Source of the DNA: Clostridia bacterium | GTDB taxonomy: Bacteria > Bacillota > Clostridia > Oscillospirales > CAG-272 | Assembly (NCBI GenBank): GCA_017395715.1 | Contig: JAFQNZ010000225.1 | Coordinates: 1-6,224, forward strand | Direction of reading: 5' to 3' | DNA: 6,224 nt | Part shown: positions 1 through 5,697 of the stretch, one piece after another | Numbering within the stretch: the stretch's first letter is position 1 | How the letters are laid out: each line of letters starts with the position of its first letter | Notes under the pieces: model-generated | The model's database searches: none | Told to the model about the DNA's origin: nothing | The model's input: only the letters and a program-made list of their open reading frames with translations | Position numbers and translations under genes: made by a program

Positions 1-192
1 CCCTGCTCGATGCTCCGCGCAGGTGTGATGCTTCTCAATCACATCGGCTACAATAAGGAAGCAAGCCGTCTTGAGAAAGCGCTTGATTTCTGTATGTTTG
101 AAGAAAAGAAACTCACCGTTACCGGACGTAACACAGGTGCTACCTGCCGTGAGTTTGCCGATTACGTTTCCGAAACGCTGGCAAACCTGTAA
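1..192 (+). CDS. Isocitrate/isopropylmalate dehydrogenase family protein, C-terminal fragment
   Basis: This is the last 63 codons of a gene whose start lies left of the window; it ends at TAA 190-192. The family oxidatively decarboxylates a 2-hydroxyacid (isocitrate, or 3-isopropylmalate) in the cytoplasm with NAD(P)+. The visible part fits the C-terminal end of the family: it begins with P-C-S-M-L-R-A-G, matching the 'NP..ml.a..mlL.h.G' helix, continues with an 'EASRLEKAL' helix, and ends with 'TGRNTGATCREFADYV'. The T-G-x-T-G-A-T-C-x-E-F pattern resembles clostridial NAD-linked isocitrate dehydrogenases more than LeuB, but the substrate-deciding residues are outside the window. Rex follows after 53 nt, so an NAD(H)-linked enzyme sits beside an NADH sensor. 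Family assignment is good; the exact substrate is inferred. Confidence 0.85.
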   Translation, partial: PCSMLRAGVMLLNHIGYNKEASRLEKALDFCMFEEKKLTVTGRNTGATCREFADYVSETLANL

Positions 193-245
193 GACTTCTG
201 TCACTCGCCCGGGCTGACCCTATATACTTAAGGAAGGCAACTTCT

Positions 246-923
246 ATGAATCAAGAACAAAACGAAAAAAGCTTTGCGGTATCGAGACAGGTGAAATCCC
301 GCCTGCCCCGATATTACCGCTATTTGAAGGAACTTCTTGACAAGGGTATTTTCCGCATCAGTTCCGGTGCGCTTGCCAAGATGATGGGGTTGACCGCTTC
401 GCAGATCCGTCAGGATCTCAACTGCTTTGGCGGTTTCGGTCAGCAAGGCTACGGCTACAATGTCAAGTTCCTTTTTTCGCAGATTTCCGAAATTCTCGGA
501 GTGAATGACAACTTCCGCGCGGTGCTGATCGGCATGGGTAACCTCGGCCGCGCCATGGCGGCAAGCAATGTCTTTTTAAGCCGCGGCATTGATCTTGTGG
601 CGCTGTTTGACAAAAATCCGCAGATTGTGGGAAAATCGATTGCGGGGAAAACGGTGTATGATGCCAAAAAGCTTTCATCATTTTTGCAAGAAAACCATGT
701 GGATATCGCCGTGCTCACATTGACATCTTCCGAGGCGATTGCCGTTTCGGAAGAACTCAAAGGTCTTGGGATCAAGGGTATTTGGAATTTTACCAATGTG
801 GAGATTCCGTCCGACGAGACGGTCAGCGTGATGAACGTGTATCTCGGCGACTCTTTGATGCAGCTTTGCTTTGATGTTCGCAACAGGGAAGGAAAGCAGC
901 ATCCCGACAGTACAGAAGTCTAA
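246..923 (+). CDS. rex: Redox-sensing transcriptional repressor Rex
   Basis: Rex is a dimeric cytoplasmic repressor that binds operators when NAD+ is high and releases them when NADH rises, derepressing fermentation and NADH-reoxidising genes. The 225-residue length is typical. Residues about 15-75 form the winged helix-turn-helix: 'SRLPRYYRYL' at 18-27, the recognition region 'SQIRQDL' at 52-58, and the 'FGGFGQQGYGYNV' wing near 61-73. A Rossmann fold follows, with the dinucleotide-binding glycines G96-M-G98-N-L-G101 and an acidic residue at D122 (FDKNP) at the end of the second strand. The C-terminal 'V.NVYLGDSLMQL' region fits the swapped helix of the dimer. AAGGAAGG at 230-237, 8 nt before the ATG, supports this start. 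Two usually conserved motifs differ: the strand normally ending in V-P is LTLTSSEA (157-164), and N-F-x-P is N-F-T-N (181-184). No Rex operator was found upstream. Confidence 0.95.
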   Translation: MNQEQNEKSFAVSRQVKSRLPRYYRYLKELLDKGIFRISSGALAKMMGLTASQIRQDLNCFGGFGQQGYGYNVKFLFSQISEILGVNDNFRAVLIGMGNLGRAMAASNVFLSRGIDLVALFDKNPQIVGKSIAGKTVYDAKKLSSFLQENHVDIAVLTLTSSEAIAVSEELKGLGIKGIWNFTNVEIPSDETVSVMNVYLGDSLMQLCFDVRNREGKQHPDSTEV

Positions 924-946
924 AAGAAAAGGAGGGCAGAACGCCC

Positions 947-1957
947 ATGACAATTGCAATGGAATATGGTAAGGGCGTTGTGGCTCTTCCCGAAGCTGTG
1001 CTTTCATATCTCGACAAAGCAAGCCCTTTGGCACTCAGACTTTTTTTGCTGTTGGCATCGGATCGCTCGCTGAGGGAGAATTTTTCGCTGCATGATACGG
1101 CAAAGGATTTTGCGGTCACACCGCAGGAGATGGAACAGGCTTTGAACTTTTGGGTCAACGCAGGTCTTGTCAGCCTTTCTGCCGAGGAATCCAAAGAAGA
1201 ACGCCGATCTGCCAAAAAAATGCCTGCTGTTTCGGTGTCTGCCAAAACAGCCGATAACGGCGAGAGTGTGACGGTGGTGACGGGCGGTATGCCGAATTAC
1301 ACCGGCAAAGAGATCGAAGCCATGATGCAAGGCGATGAATCGCTTGCTCTTCTTGTAGAGGAATGCCAACGAATTGCCGGCAAAATGTTCGGTGTGCATG
1401 AGATCACCCGTCTTCTCGGTATGGCGGATTATCTGCGCTTTGATCACGGCTCGATCCTTTTGCTGTTTGCGTATGCCGGAAAGATCGGAAAATGCTCTGT
1501 GGCGTATGTGGAAAAGATAGCAACAAGCCTTGTGAACGAAGGGATCACTTCTTACGCCGAGGTGGAGGCCTATCTTTCCGCCAAGGAAAAGCAGCATACC
1601 TTGGAGGGCATTGTGCGAAAGCTTACGGGCGTTTCGCAAAGGGCTTTTTCCGCCAAGGAGAAAAAATTCCTTGCCAAGTGGAGCGAGCTTGCGTTTTCCG
1701 AATCTCTCTTGACGCTTGCCTACGAGGTAACGGTTGACAATACGGGGGCGTTTTCTTTCCCGTACATGAACAAGGTGCTCCTCAACTGGCACGAGGCGGG
1801 TTATACCACCGCCGAAGAGGTGAATGCCGTGCTGCTTTCCTATCGAGCCAAAAAGGAGCAGGATACCGATAAAAGCTTTGATGTGGATGAATTTTTTGAA
1901 GCCGCACTCAAGCGCGGGCGTATGATGATGGAAGAGACACCGAATACACAGTCTTGA
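947..1957 (+). CDS. DnaD-domain replication initiation/primosome protein
   Basis: This is a DnaD/DnaB-like protein of Firmicutes primosomes, which remodels origin or fork DNA and helps recruit the helicase loader. Residues about 26-78 look like a winged helix domain (LALRLFLLLASD, then TPQEMEQALNFWVNAGLVSL). Residues 79-115 are a low-complexity, charged and Ala/Ser-rich linker. Two DnaD-type helical repeats follow, about 130-212 and 225-296. The second has the YxxxIxxxW-like motif as Y273-MNKV-LLN-W281, followed by 'EAGYTTAEEV'. In the first repeat the matching place reads Y187-VEK-I191-ATS-L195, so the Trp is Leu. The tail 'DVDEFFEAALKRG' (312-324) is usual for clostridial members. The start has a strong site, AAGGAGGG at 929-936, 10 nt before the ATG. 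The gene starts 23 nt after rex and precedes the helicase loader. Whether it is the orthologue of B. subtilis DnaD or a paralogue cannot be decided here, so no symbol is given. Confidence 0.9.
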   Translation: MTIAMEYGKGVVALPEAVLSYLDKASPLALRLFLLLASDRSLRENFSLHDTAKDFAVTPQEMEQALNFWVNAGLVSLSAEESKEERRSAKKMPAVSVSAKTADNGESVTVVTGGMPNYTGKEIEAMMQGDESLALLVEECQRIAGKMFGVHEITRLLGMADYLRFDHGSILLLFAYAGKIGKCSVAYVEKIATSLVNEGITSYAEVEAYLSAKEKQHTLEGIVRKLTGVSQRAFSAKEKKFLAKWSELAFSESLLTLAYEVTVDNTGAFSFPYMNKVLLNWHEAGYTTAEEVNAVLLSYRAKKEQDTDKSFDVDEFFEAALKRGRMMMEETPNTQS

Positions 1958-1979
1958 CCGACAAGAGAAACGAGGTGTT

Positions 1980-2004
1980 TGCGTGAAAAATGACTTTTCA
2001 CGCA
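1980..2004. repeat. Inverted repeat / hairpin 1 in the dnaD-loader spacer
   Basis: The left arm TGCGTGAAAA (1980-1989) and right arm TTTTCACGCA (1995-2004) are perfectly complementary over 10 bp around a 5-nt loop (1990-1994). Only a short TTTT with flanking G and C bases follows (2007-2010), so it is a poor intrinsic terminator. It could be an RNA hairpin or a DNA operator for an unknown dimeric regulator. The repeat is seen directly; a role is inferred. Confidence 0.55.
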
Positions 2005-2031
2005 GGTTTTGCCCCAATTCCCCCAAGAAAG

Positions 2032-2056
2032 GTAGGCTTTCGTAAACGAAAGCTAC
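2032..2056 (+). promoter_or_regulatory. Hairpin 2 immediately upstream of the helicase-loader start
   Basis: GTAG (2032-2035) and CTTTCG (2037-2042) pair with CGAAAG (2047-2052) and CTAC (2053-2056), giving 10 bp with one bulged G at 2036 and a TAAA loop (2043-2046). No T-run follows, so it is not a terminator. It ends one base before the possible GTG start (2058) and abuts the weak GGTGA ribosome site (2057-2061). It could therefore limit ribosome access to the loader gene or stabilise a processed 5' end; this function is inferred. Confidence 0.45.
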
Positions 2057-2061
2057 GGTGA
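2057..2061 (+). promoter_or_regulatory. Weak ribosome binding site for the helicase-loader gene
   Basis: GGTGA lies 5 nt before ATG 2067 and is the only Shine-Dalgarno-like string near the start. It favours ATG 2067 over the in-frame GTG at 2058, which overlaps this site and has no good site of its own. It is weaker than the sites of the neighbouring genes, suggesting lower or controlled translation. Confidence 0.45.
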
Positions 2062-2066
2062 TTAGT

Positions 2067-3023
2067 ATGGCTTACAGAAAAGAGATTTTACATAAAGTCA
2101 GACAGGATTACAACCAAAAGCGCAACCGCGCTTTGGGCGAGGCGGCAGAACGCCTTGCTGCCTTACATGAAAAATATCCCGATCTTGCGGCAATTGATTC
2201 AGCCCTTGCCAAGACCGGAATGAGTCTTGTCAAAGAGATCGTCAAGGGAAGTGAGGGCATCCAAGATCGCGTTGCCGCCGTTCGCCTTGAAAATGAAAGA
2301 CTGCAAAAAGACCGCGCGGATATGTTGGTCTTTTACGGCTTTTCTCCCGATTACACCGACGTGAAGTACGAATGCACGCAATGTCAGGACACGGGCTTTT
2401 GCGGCGTGGAGCCTTGCCTTTGCTATAAAAAAGCACTTGCCAAAGAAGCACTTGCCTACGCGGGGCTTGCCCGCCTTGCCGAAAGGCAGTCTTTTGACAC
2501 ATTTGATCTGAAATATTATCAGGGTGACAACCGCGCTATGATGGAAAAAGTGCTTGCATTTTGTAAGCGCTATGCCGAAAGCTTTCACGAAAAAGCCGAC
2601 AGCCTTTTGTTGATCGGAAACACGGGCCTTGGTAAGACCCATCTTTCCACCTCGATTGCCGTTTCGGTTGTGGAAAAGGGCTATGAAGCGGTATATACAA
2701 GCGCCCCCAATTTGTTTTCGGCGCTGGAAGCTGAAAAGTTTGGAAGAGAAGCGCAGCTTACCATGCAAGAGGTGCTGGACGCTGAATTTCTTTTGATCGA
2801 CGATCTCGGTACCGAAAACCCCTCAGCACTGAACAACAACTTTCTTTACAATATTGTGAACACCCGCTTGATCACGGGAAAGCCTACGTTGATCAACACC
2901 AACTTAATGCCCGCCGATTTGATGAAACGCTATACCGACCGTCTGGCTTCGCGTCTTCTCGGCGAATATGCCGTGATGCGCTTTGTGGGTAGTGACATCC
3001 GTATGCAGAAGATCGGTTTCTGA
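2067..3023 (+). CDS. DnaC/DnaI-like AAA+ helicase loader, ATP-binding
   Basis: This cytoplasmic AAA+ ATPase is expected to load the replicative DnaB/DnaC helicase at origins or restarted forks. From ATG 2067 it has 318 residues, usual for clostridial DnaI/DnaC-like loaders. Residues 1-100 are helical and charged. A cysteine cluster C103-x2-C106-x5-C112-x4-C117-x-C119 suggests the zinc-binding element of DnaI-type loaders. The AAA+ core has Walker A GNTGLGKT (184-191, K190), Walker B FLLIDD (241-246) followed by LGTE, a sensor-1-like asparagine in LINTNL (N279), and candidate arginine fingers in YTDRLASRLLG (R292, R296). An in-frame GTG at 2058 would add three residues (M-I-S) but lacks a good ribosome site. 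Its position downstream of a DnaD protein supports a primosome role over the similar IstB transposition ATPases; no transposase is nearby. Confidence 0.92.
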   Translation: MAYRKEILHKVRQDYNQKRNRALGEAAERLAALHEKYPDLAAIDSALAKTGMSLVKEIVKGSEGIQDRVAAVRLENERLQKDRADMLVFYGFSPDYTDVKYECTQCQDTGFCGVEPCLCYKKALAKEALAYAGLARLAERQSFDTFDLKYYQGDNRAMMEKVLAFCKRYAESFHEKADSLLLIGNTGLGKTHLSTSIAVSVVEKGYEAVYTSAPNLFSALEAEKFGREAQLTMQEVLDAEFLLIDDLGTENPSALNNNFLYNIVNTRLITGKPTLINTNLMPADLMKRYTDRLASRLLGEYAVMRFVGSDIRMQKIGF

Positions 3024-3029
3024 AAGGGG
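3024..3029 (+). promoter_or_regulatory. Ribosome binding site that fixes the pgeF GTG start
   Basis: AAGGGG directly follows the loader stop codon and lies 7 nt before GTG 3037. It makes 3037 the likely start, rather than the in-frame GTG at 2983, which lies 41 nt inside the loader gene. Confidence 0.6.
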
Positions 3030-3036
3030 CAATGAG

Positions 3037-3864
3037 GTGAATCAACTTCTTACGTTGACAAGCGACCCTTTCGTTCTTTGTGAGAGGGATGGTGTAGCTT
3101 ACTACCGCGCGCCGAACCTTGTTTTTCCGCACGGATTTTCCACCCGTATGGGCGGTGTTTCAACAGCACCGCATCTGAAAAGTCTGAATCTTGCCTACGG
3201 CAGAGGGGATGAAGCCTCTGTGGTGGAAGAAAACCAAAGACGCTTTTTCCATGCGGTTTTTCATGTTGATGGTTTATCAAATGCCGCAAGACGGGAACAA
3301 ATTCATTCTGCCGATATTGTCTATGCCGACAAAGGCGGCATTTACCCGCCCGGTGACGGCTTTTTCACCGATACCCCCGGTGTGATCCTCACCGTGAAGA
3401 TCGCGGACTGCGTGCCGATCTTACTTGCCGACCCTCAACGCCGTCTGATTGCCGCCCTTCATGCGGGCTGGCGCGGTACGGTTTCGGGCATTGCGCGAAA
3501 GGGCGTGGAGGCGCTTTGCGATATGGGCGCCGATCCTTTGAATATTCAAGCTGCCGTGGGCACTTCGATCCGTCCTTGCTGCTACGAAGTGCGGGAAGAT
3601 TTTTACGATGCCATCAAAGACGAGTGCGGCGAAGCGTTCGCCGAGCGCTTTGTTACGGTACGCGACAGAGATGCGAAGACTTTTTCCGCCGATGTTGCGG
3701 GCATGAATCTTGCCATTTTGAAAGAAGCGGGCGTGAAGGAAGAAAACATAGCGGTATCTCCGCTTTGTACCGCTTGCCACGGGGATTTGTTTTTCTCCCA
3801 CCGTGCGTCAAAAGGACAAAGAGGTACGATGATGGCGGCGATCATGTTAGATGAAACATCATAA
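3037..3864 (+). CDS. pgeF: Peptidoglycan editing factor PgeF / YfiH (polyphenol oxidase, laccase-domain) family
   Basis: The family has a metal-containing active site. Members have been reported as multicopper-type oxidases, as purine nucleoside phosphorylases/adenosine deaminases, and in E. coli as an editing factor that keeps wrong residues out of peptidoglycan precursors, so the in vivo role here is not certain. The 275-residue length fits. Motifs in order are GFSTRMGGVS (33-42), QIH with H90, ADCVPILL with C125, LHAGWRGT with H142, SIRPCCYEV (177-185), and the C-terminal CTACHGDLFFSHR (244-256) followed by G-x-x-G. H90, C125 and H142 are the expected metal-binding triad. No signal peptide is visible, so it is cytoplasmic. 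The start is GTG 3037; the gene is 13 nt after the loader stop and probably co-transcribed. An extra C181-C182 pair is unassigned. Confidence 0.92.
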   Translation: MNQLLTLTSDPFVLCERDGVAYYRAPNLVFPHGFSTRMGGVSTAPHLKSLNLAYGRGDEASVVEENQRRFFHAVFHVDGLSNAARREQIHSADIVYADKGGIYPPGDGFFTDTPGVILTVKIADCVPILLADPQRRLIAALHAGWRGTVSGIARKGVEALCDMGADPLNIQAAVGTSIRPCCYEVREDFYDAIKDECGEAFAERFVTVRDRDAKTFSADVAGMNLAILKEAGVKEENIAVSPLCTACHGDLFFSHRASKGQRGTMMAAIMLDETS

Positions 3865-3958
3865 CGTCACATAACCAACACAGAAAATAAAGAGAAACTT
3901 AACTCTTATCATATAGAATAAAAGAACGGACTACCGTTTCAAAGGAAAGGACTCTGTT
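3865..3958 (+). promoter_or_regulatory. AT-rich spacer and leader before the ABC exporter unit, possible promoter
   Basis: This is the clearest break between transcription units on this strand. It holds an AT-rich block with TAGAAT at 3914-3919 (five of six matches to a -10 box), but I see no good -35 hexamer 16-18 nt upstream. A transcript starting about 7 nt downstream would carry the ribosome site AAGGAAAGG (3942-3950), 8 nt before ATG 3959, so the geometry works. Two small inverted repeats, AAGAG/CTCTT (3890-3907) and AACGG/CCGTT (3925-3938), are only 5 bp each and lack T-runs, so no terminator for the upstream unit is evident. Confidence 0.3.
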
Positions 3959-4930
3959 ATGATTGAAATTAAAAACCTTGTCAAACGATATGGAAACAAC
4001 TGTGCGGTAAACGACATCAGTTTTTCCATCAATGACGGCGAGATCGTTGGTTTTCTCGGCCCGAACGGTGCGGGAAAGACCACGACCATGTCTATCCTCA
4101 CCGGCTGTCTTTCGTCCACTTCGGGCAGCGTGACCATCAACGGCGTGGACATTTTTGACAACCCTCTCGAAGCGAAAAAGCAGATCGGTTATTTGCCCGA
4201 GTTTCCGCCTCTTTATCTCGAAATGACGGTAAAGGAATACTTGAACTTTGTGTATGATCTGAAGTCTTGCACGCTTGACCGCGAAAAGCATATCGATGAG
4301 ATCTGCGAAAGAGTCAAGCTTCTTGATGTGAAGAACCGTATCATCCGTAACCTCTCCAAAGGCTACCGTCAGAGAGTGGGCATTGCACAGGCTTTGATCG
4401 GCAATCCGAAGTTTATTATCTTTGACGAACCGACCGTTGGTCTTGACCCCAAGCAGATCATCGAGATCAGAACCCTGATCAAAGAACTCGGCAAAGATCA
4501 CACGGTTATTCTTTCCACCCATATTCTGCCCGAGGTACAGATGGTGTGCGACAGAATTATTATCATCAACCGCGGTAAGATCGTTGCCGACGAAAAGACC
4601 GAGGATATTGAAAAAGCCGTGATCGGCTCGCGCCAGATCCAGCTGAAGATCTGCGGTCCTGCCAAGGATGTGCAGACTGCCATTAAGGGTATTTCGGGTA
4701 TCAAATATGCCGAAGTGATCGGTGAAAGAGAACTGCAGAGTACCGCTTTTCTTGTGGAAAGCGAGCCCGGTCTTGATATGCGCCGCGCGATTTTCAATCT
4801 CTGCGCTTCGCACGCATGGCCGATCATCGGTATGGAAGCGGTTGGTCTTAACCTGGAAGATATCTTCATTTCTGTGGTAGATGAACAGGAAGCTGAACCC
4901 AAGAAGAAAAAACAGAAAGTGAGAAGGTGA
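3959..4930 (+). CDS. ABC-2 type exporter ATP-binding protein (GldA/NatA-like)
   Basis: This cytoplasmic ATPase would power the membrane permease encoded next. All nucleotide-binding motifs are present in its 323 residues: Walker A GPNGAGKT (34-41), the Q-loop region GYLPEFPPLY (77-86), the signature LSKGYRQR (132-139), Walker B FIIFDEP (152-158), D-loop GLD (161-163), and the H-loop STH with H188. The Q-loop glutamine is Glu (E81) and the signature is LSKGY rather than LSGGQ; both are common in GldA-like exporters. After about residue 225 comes a C-terminal domain typical of the ABC-2/GldA type, ending in a strongly basic tail (KKKKQKVRR at 315-323). AAGGAAAGG at 3942-3950 supports the start. 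The permease begins 6 nt after the stop, so the two are surely co-expressed. The substrate is unknown. Confidence 0.93.
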   Translation: MIEIKNLVKRYGNNCAVNDISFSINDGEIVGFLGPNGAGKTTTMSILTGCLSSTSGSVTINGVDIFDNPLEAKKQIGYLPEFPPLYLEMTVKEYLNFVYDLKSCTLDREKHIDEICERVKLLDVKNRIIRNLSKGYRQRVGIAQALIGNPKFIIFDEPTVGLDPKQIIEIRTLIKELGKDHTVILSTHILPEVQMVCDRIIIINRGKIVADEKTEDIEKAVIGSRQIQLKICGPAKDVQTAIKGISGIKYAEVIGERELQSTAFLVESEPGLDMRRAIFNLCASHAWPIIGMEAVGLNLEDIFISVVDEQEAEPKKKKQKVRR

Positions 4931-4936
4931 TTTCTG

Positions 4937-5650
4937 ATGTTTGCTATTTATAAAAGAGAAATGCGTTCGTATTTCATTTCCCCCATCGGTTATATTTATC
5001 TTGCCATCTTTTTGGCTGTATCCGGTCTGATTTTCTCGCTGACCACATTGATGATGGGCATTTCCAGCGACATTACCAACTATTTTACCTATATGCTGAT
5101 CAGCTTTTTCATTGTACTTCCGCTTCTGACCATGAAGCTGTTTGCCGATGAAAAGAAACAGCGCACCGAAACACTCTTGATCTCGGCGCCTGTTTCGACC
5201 ACAAGCATGGTTTGTGCCAAGTTCTTTGCCGCTTTTTCTGTGTTTATGATTGGTTTTGCGGCATCGCTGATCAACTTCATTCCGTTCTTTGCGTATGCTT
5301 CGGGCAATCCCGACTGGCAAACGATTCTCGGCAGTCTTCTTGGTCTTGTCCTGATCGCCGCCGCGTTTATTGCCATCGGTGTTATGGTTTCGTCTTTGAC
5401 CGAAAATCAGCTGGTTGCCGCACTCGGCACGATGGTGATTATTTTCGTCTTCGTTATGATTTCGGTGTTCAATTCCTCGATCGATTCCTACTTCCTTCGC
5501 AGCATTCTCAGTTGGATTTCGGTTATGGACCGCTATGCCATGCTGATCGTCGGTCGTTTTGACGTCAGCGCAATTGTGTATTTTATCTCCCTGTGCTTCT
5601 CGTTTTTGTTTATCACCGTGAGGGTTTACGAAAAGCGTCGTTGGTCCTGA
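4937..5650 (+). CDS. ABC-2 type permease subunit (GldF-like)
   Basis: This is the integral membrane partner of the upstream ATPase. The 237 residues hold about six hydrophobic segments, near 17-39, 50-70, 96-120, 130-153, 156-178 and 211-230, as expected for the ABC-2 fold. The N-terminal 'YKREMRSYFISPIGY' and the loop after helix 2, 'KLFADEKKQRTETLLISAPVS' in part (67-87), match the GldF pattern in which an 'ADE...T.ELL...PVS' stretch follows the second helix. The C-terminus is basic (EKRRW). AAGGTGA at 4924-4930 overlaps the stop codon of the ATPase gene and lies 6 nt before the ATG, indicating coupled translation. The transported substrate cannot be inferred. Confidence 0.9.
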   Translation: MFAIYKREMRSYFISPIGYIYLAIFLAVSGLIFSLTTLMMGISSDITNYFTYMLISFFIVLPLLTMKLFADEKKQRTETLLISAPVSTTSMVCAKFFAAFSVFMIGFAASLINFIPFFAYASGNPDWQTILGSLLGLVLIAAAFIAIGVMVSSLTENQLVAALGTMVIIFVFVMISVFNSSIDSYFLRSILSWISVMDRYAMLIVGRFDVSAIVYFISLCFSFLFITVRVYEKRRWS

Positions 5651-5697
5651 CGGCTTATAGCAAAGCACAACAAAAACAGAAAGGCTGATTTACCATA

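Noticed and set aside
207..214. GCCCGGGC palindrome between the dehydrogenase gene and rex
   Set aside because: It is an 8-bp GC palindrome with no loop, no T-run and no matching second copy, so it supports neither a terminator nor an operator call.
198..228. Promoter before rex: CTGTCA (198-203) with TATATA (221-226) or TATACT (223-228)
   Set aside because: Matches are only four to five of six. A transcript starting about 7 nt after the -10 would begin inside the rex ribosome site (230-237), leaving no usable leader.
1983..2001. Hairpin 1 as a Rex operator (GTGA...TCAC half sites near the rex gene)
   Set aside because: Rex sites of the TTGTGAAA-type have 6 nt between GTGA and TCAC, whereas here there are 11. 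That puts the half-sites about half a helical turn out of phase, and the outer TT/AA bases are missing.
1004..2026. Minus-strand open frame of 340 codons opposite the DnaD gene
   Set aside because: The product is His/Arg/Phe-rich with no motif, and the plus strand carries a well-supported DnaD-domain gene with a strong ribosome site.
2067..3023. Loader gene as an IstB-type transposition helper of an insertion sequence
   Set aside because: The cysteine cluster (103-119) and DnaD neighbour fit a replication loader. There is no IstA-like transposase, terminal inverted repeat or target duplication in the window.
3899..5668. Long minus-strand open frame (589 codons) opposite the ABC ATPase and permease
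   Set aside because: It is antisense to two genes with complete family motifs, its translation is rich in His, Asn, Arg and Lys with no recognisable domain, and it starts without a clear ribosome site. It is a codon-bias shadow.
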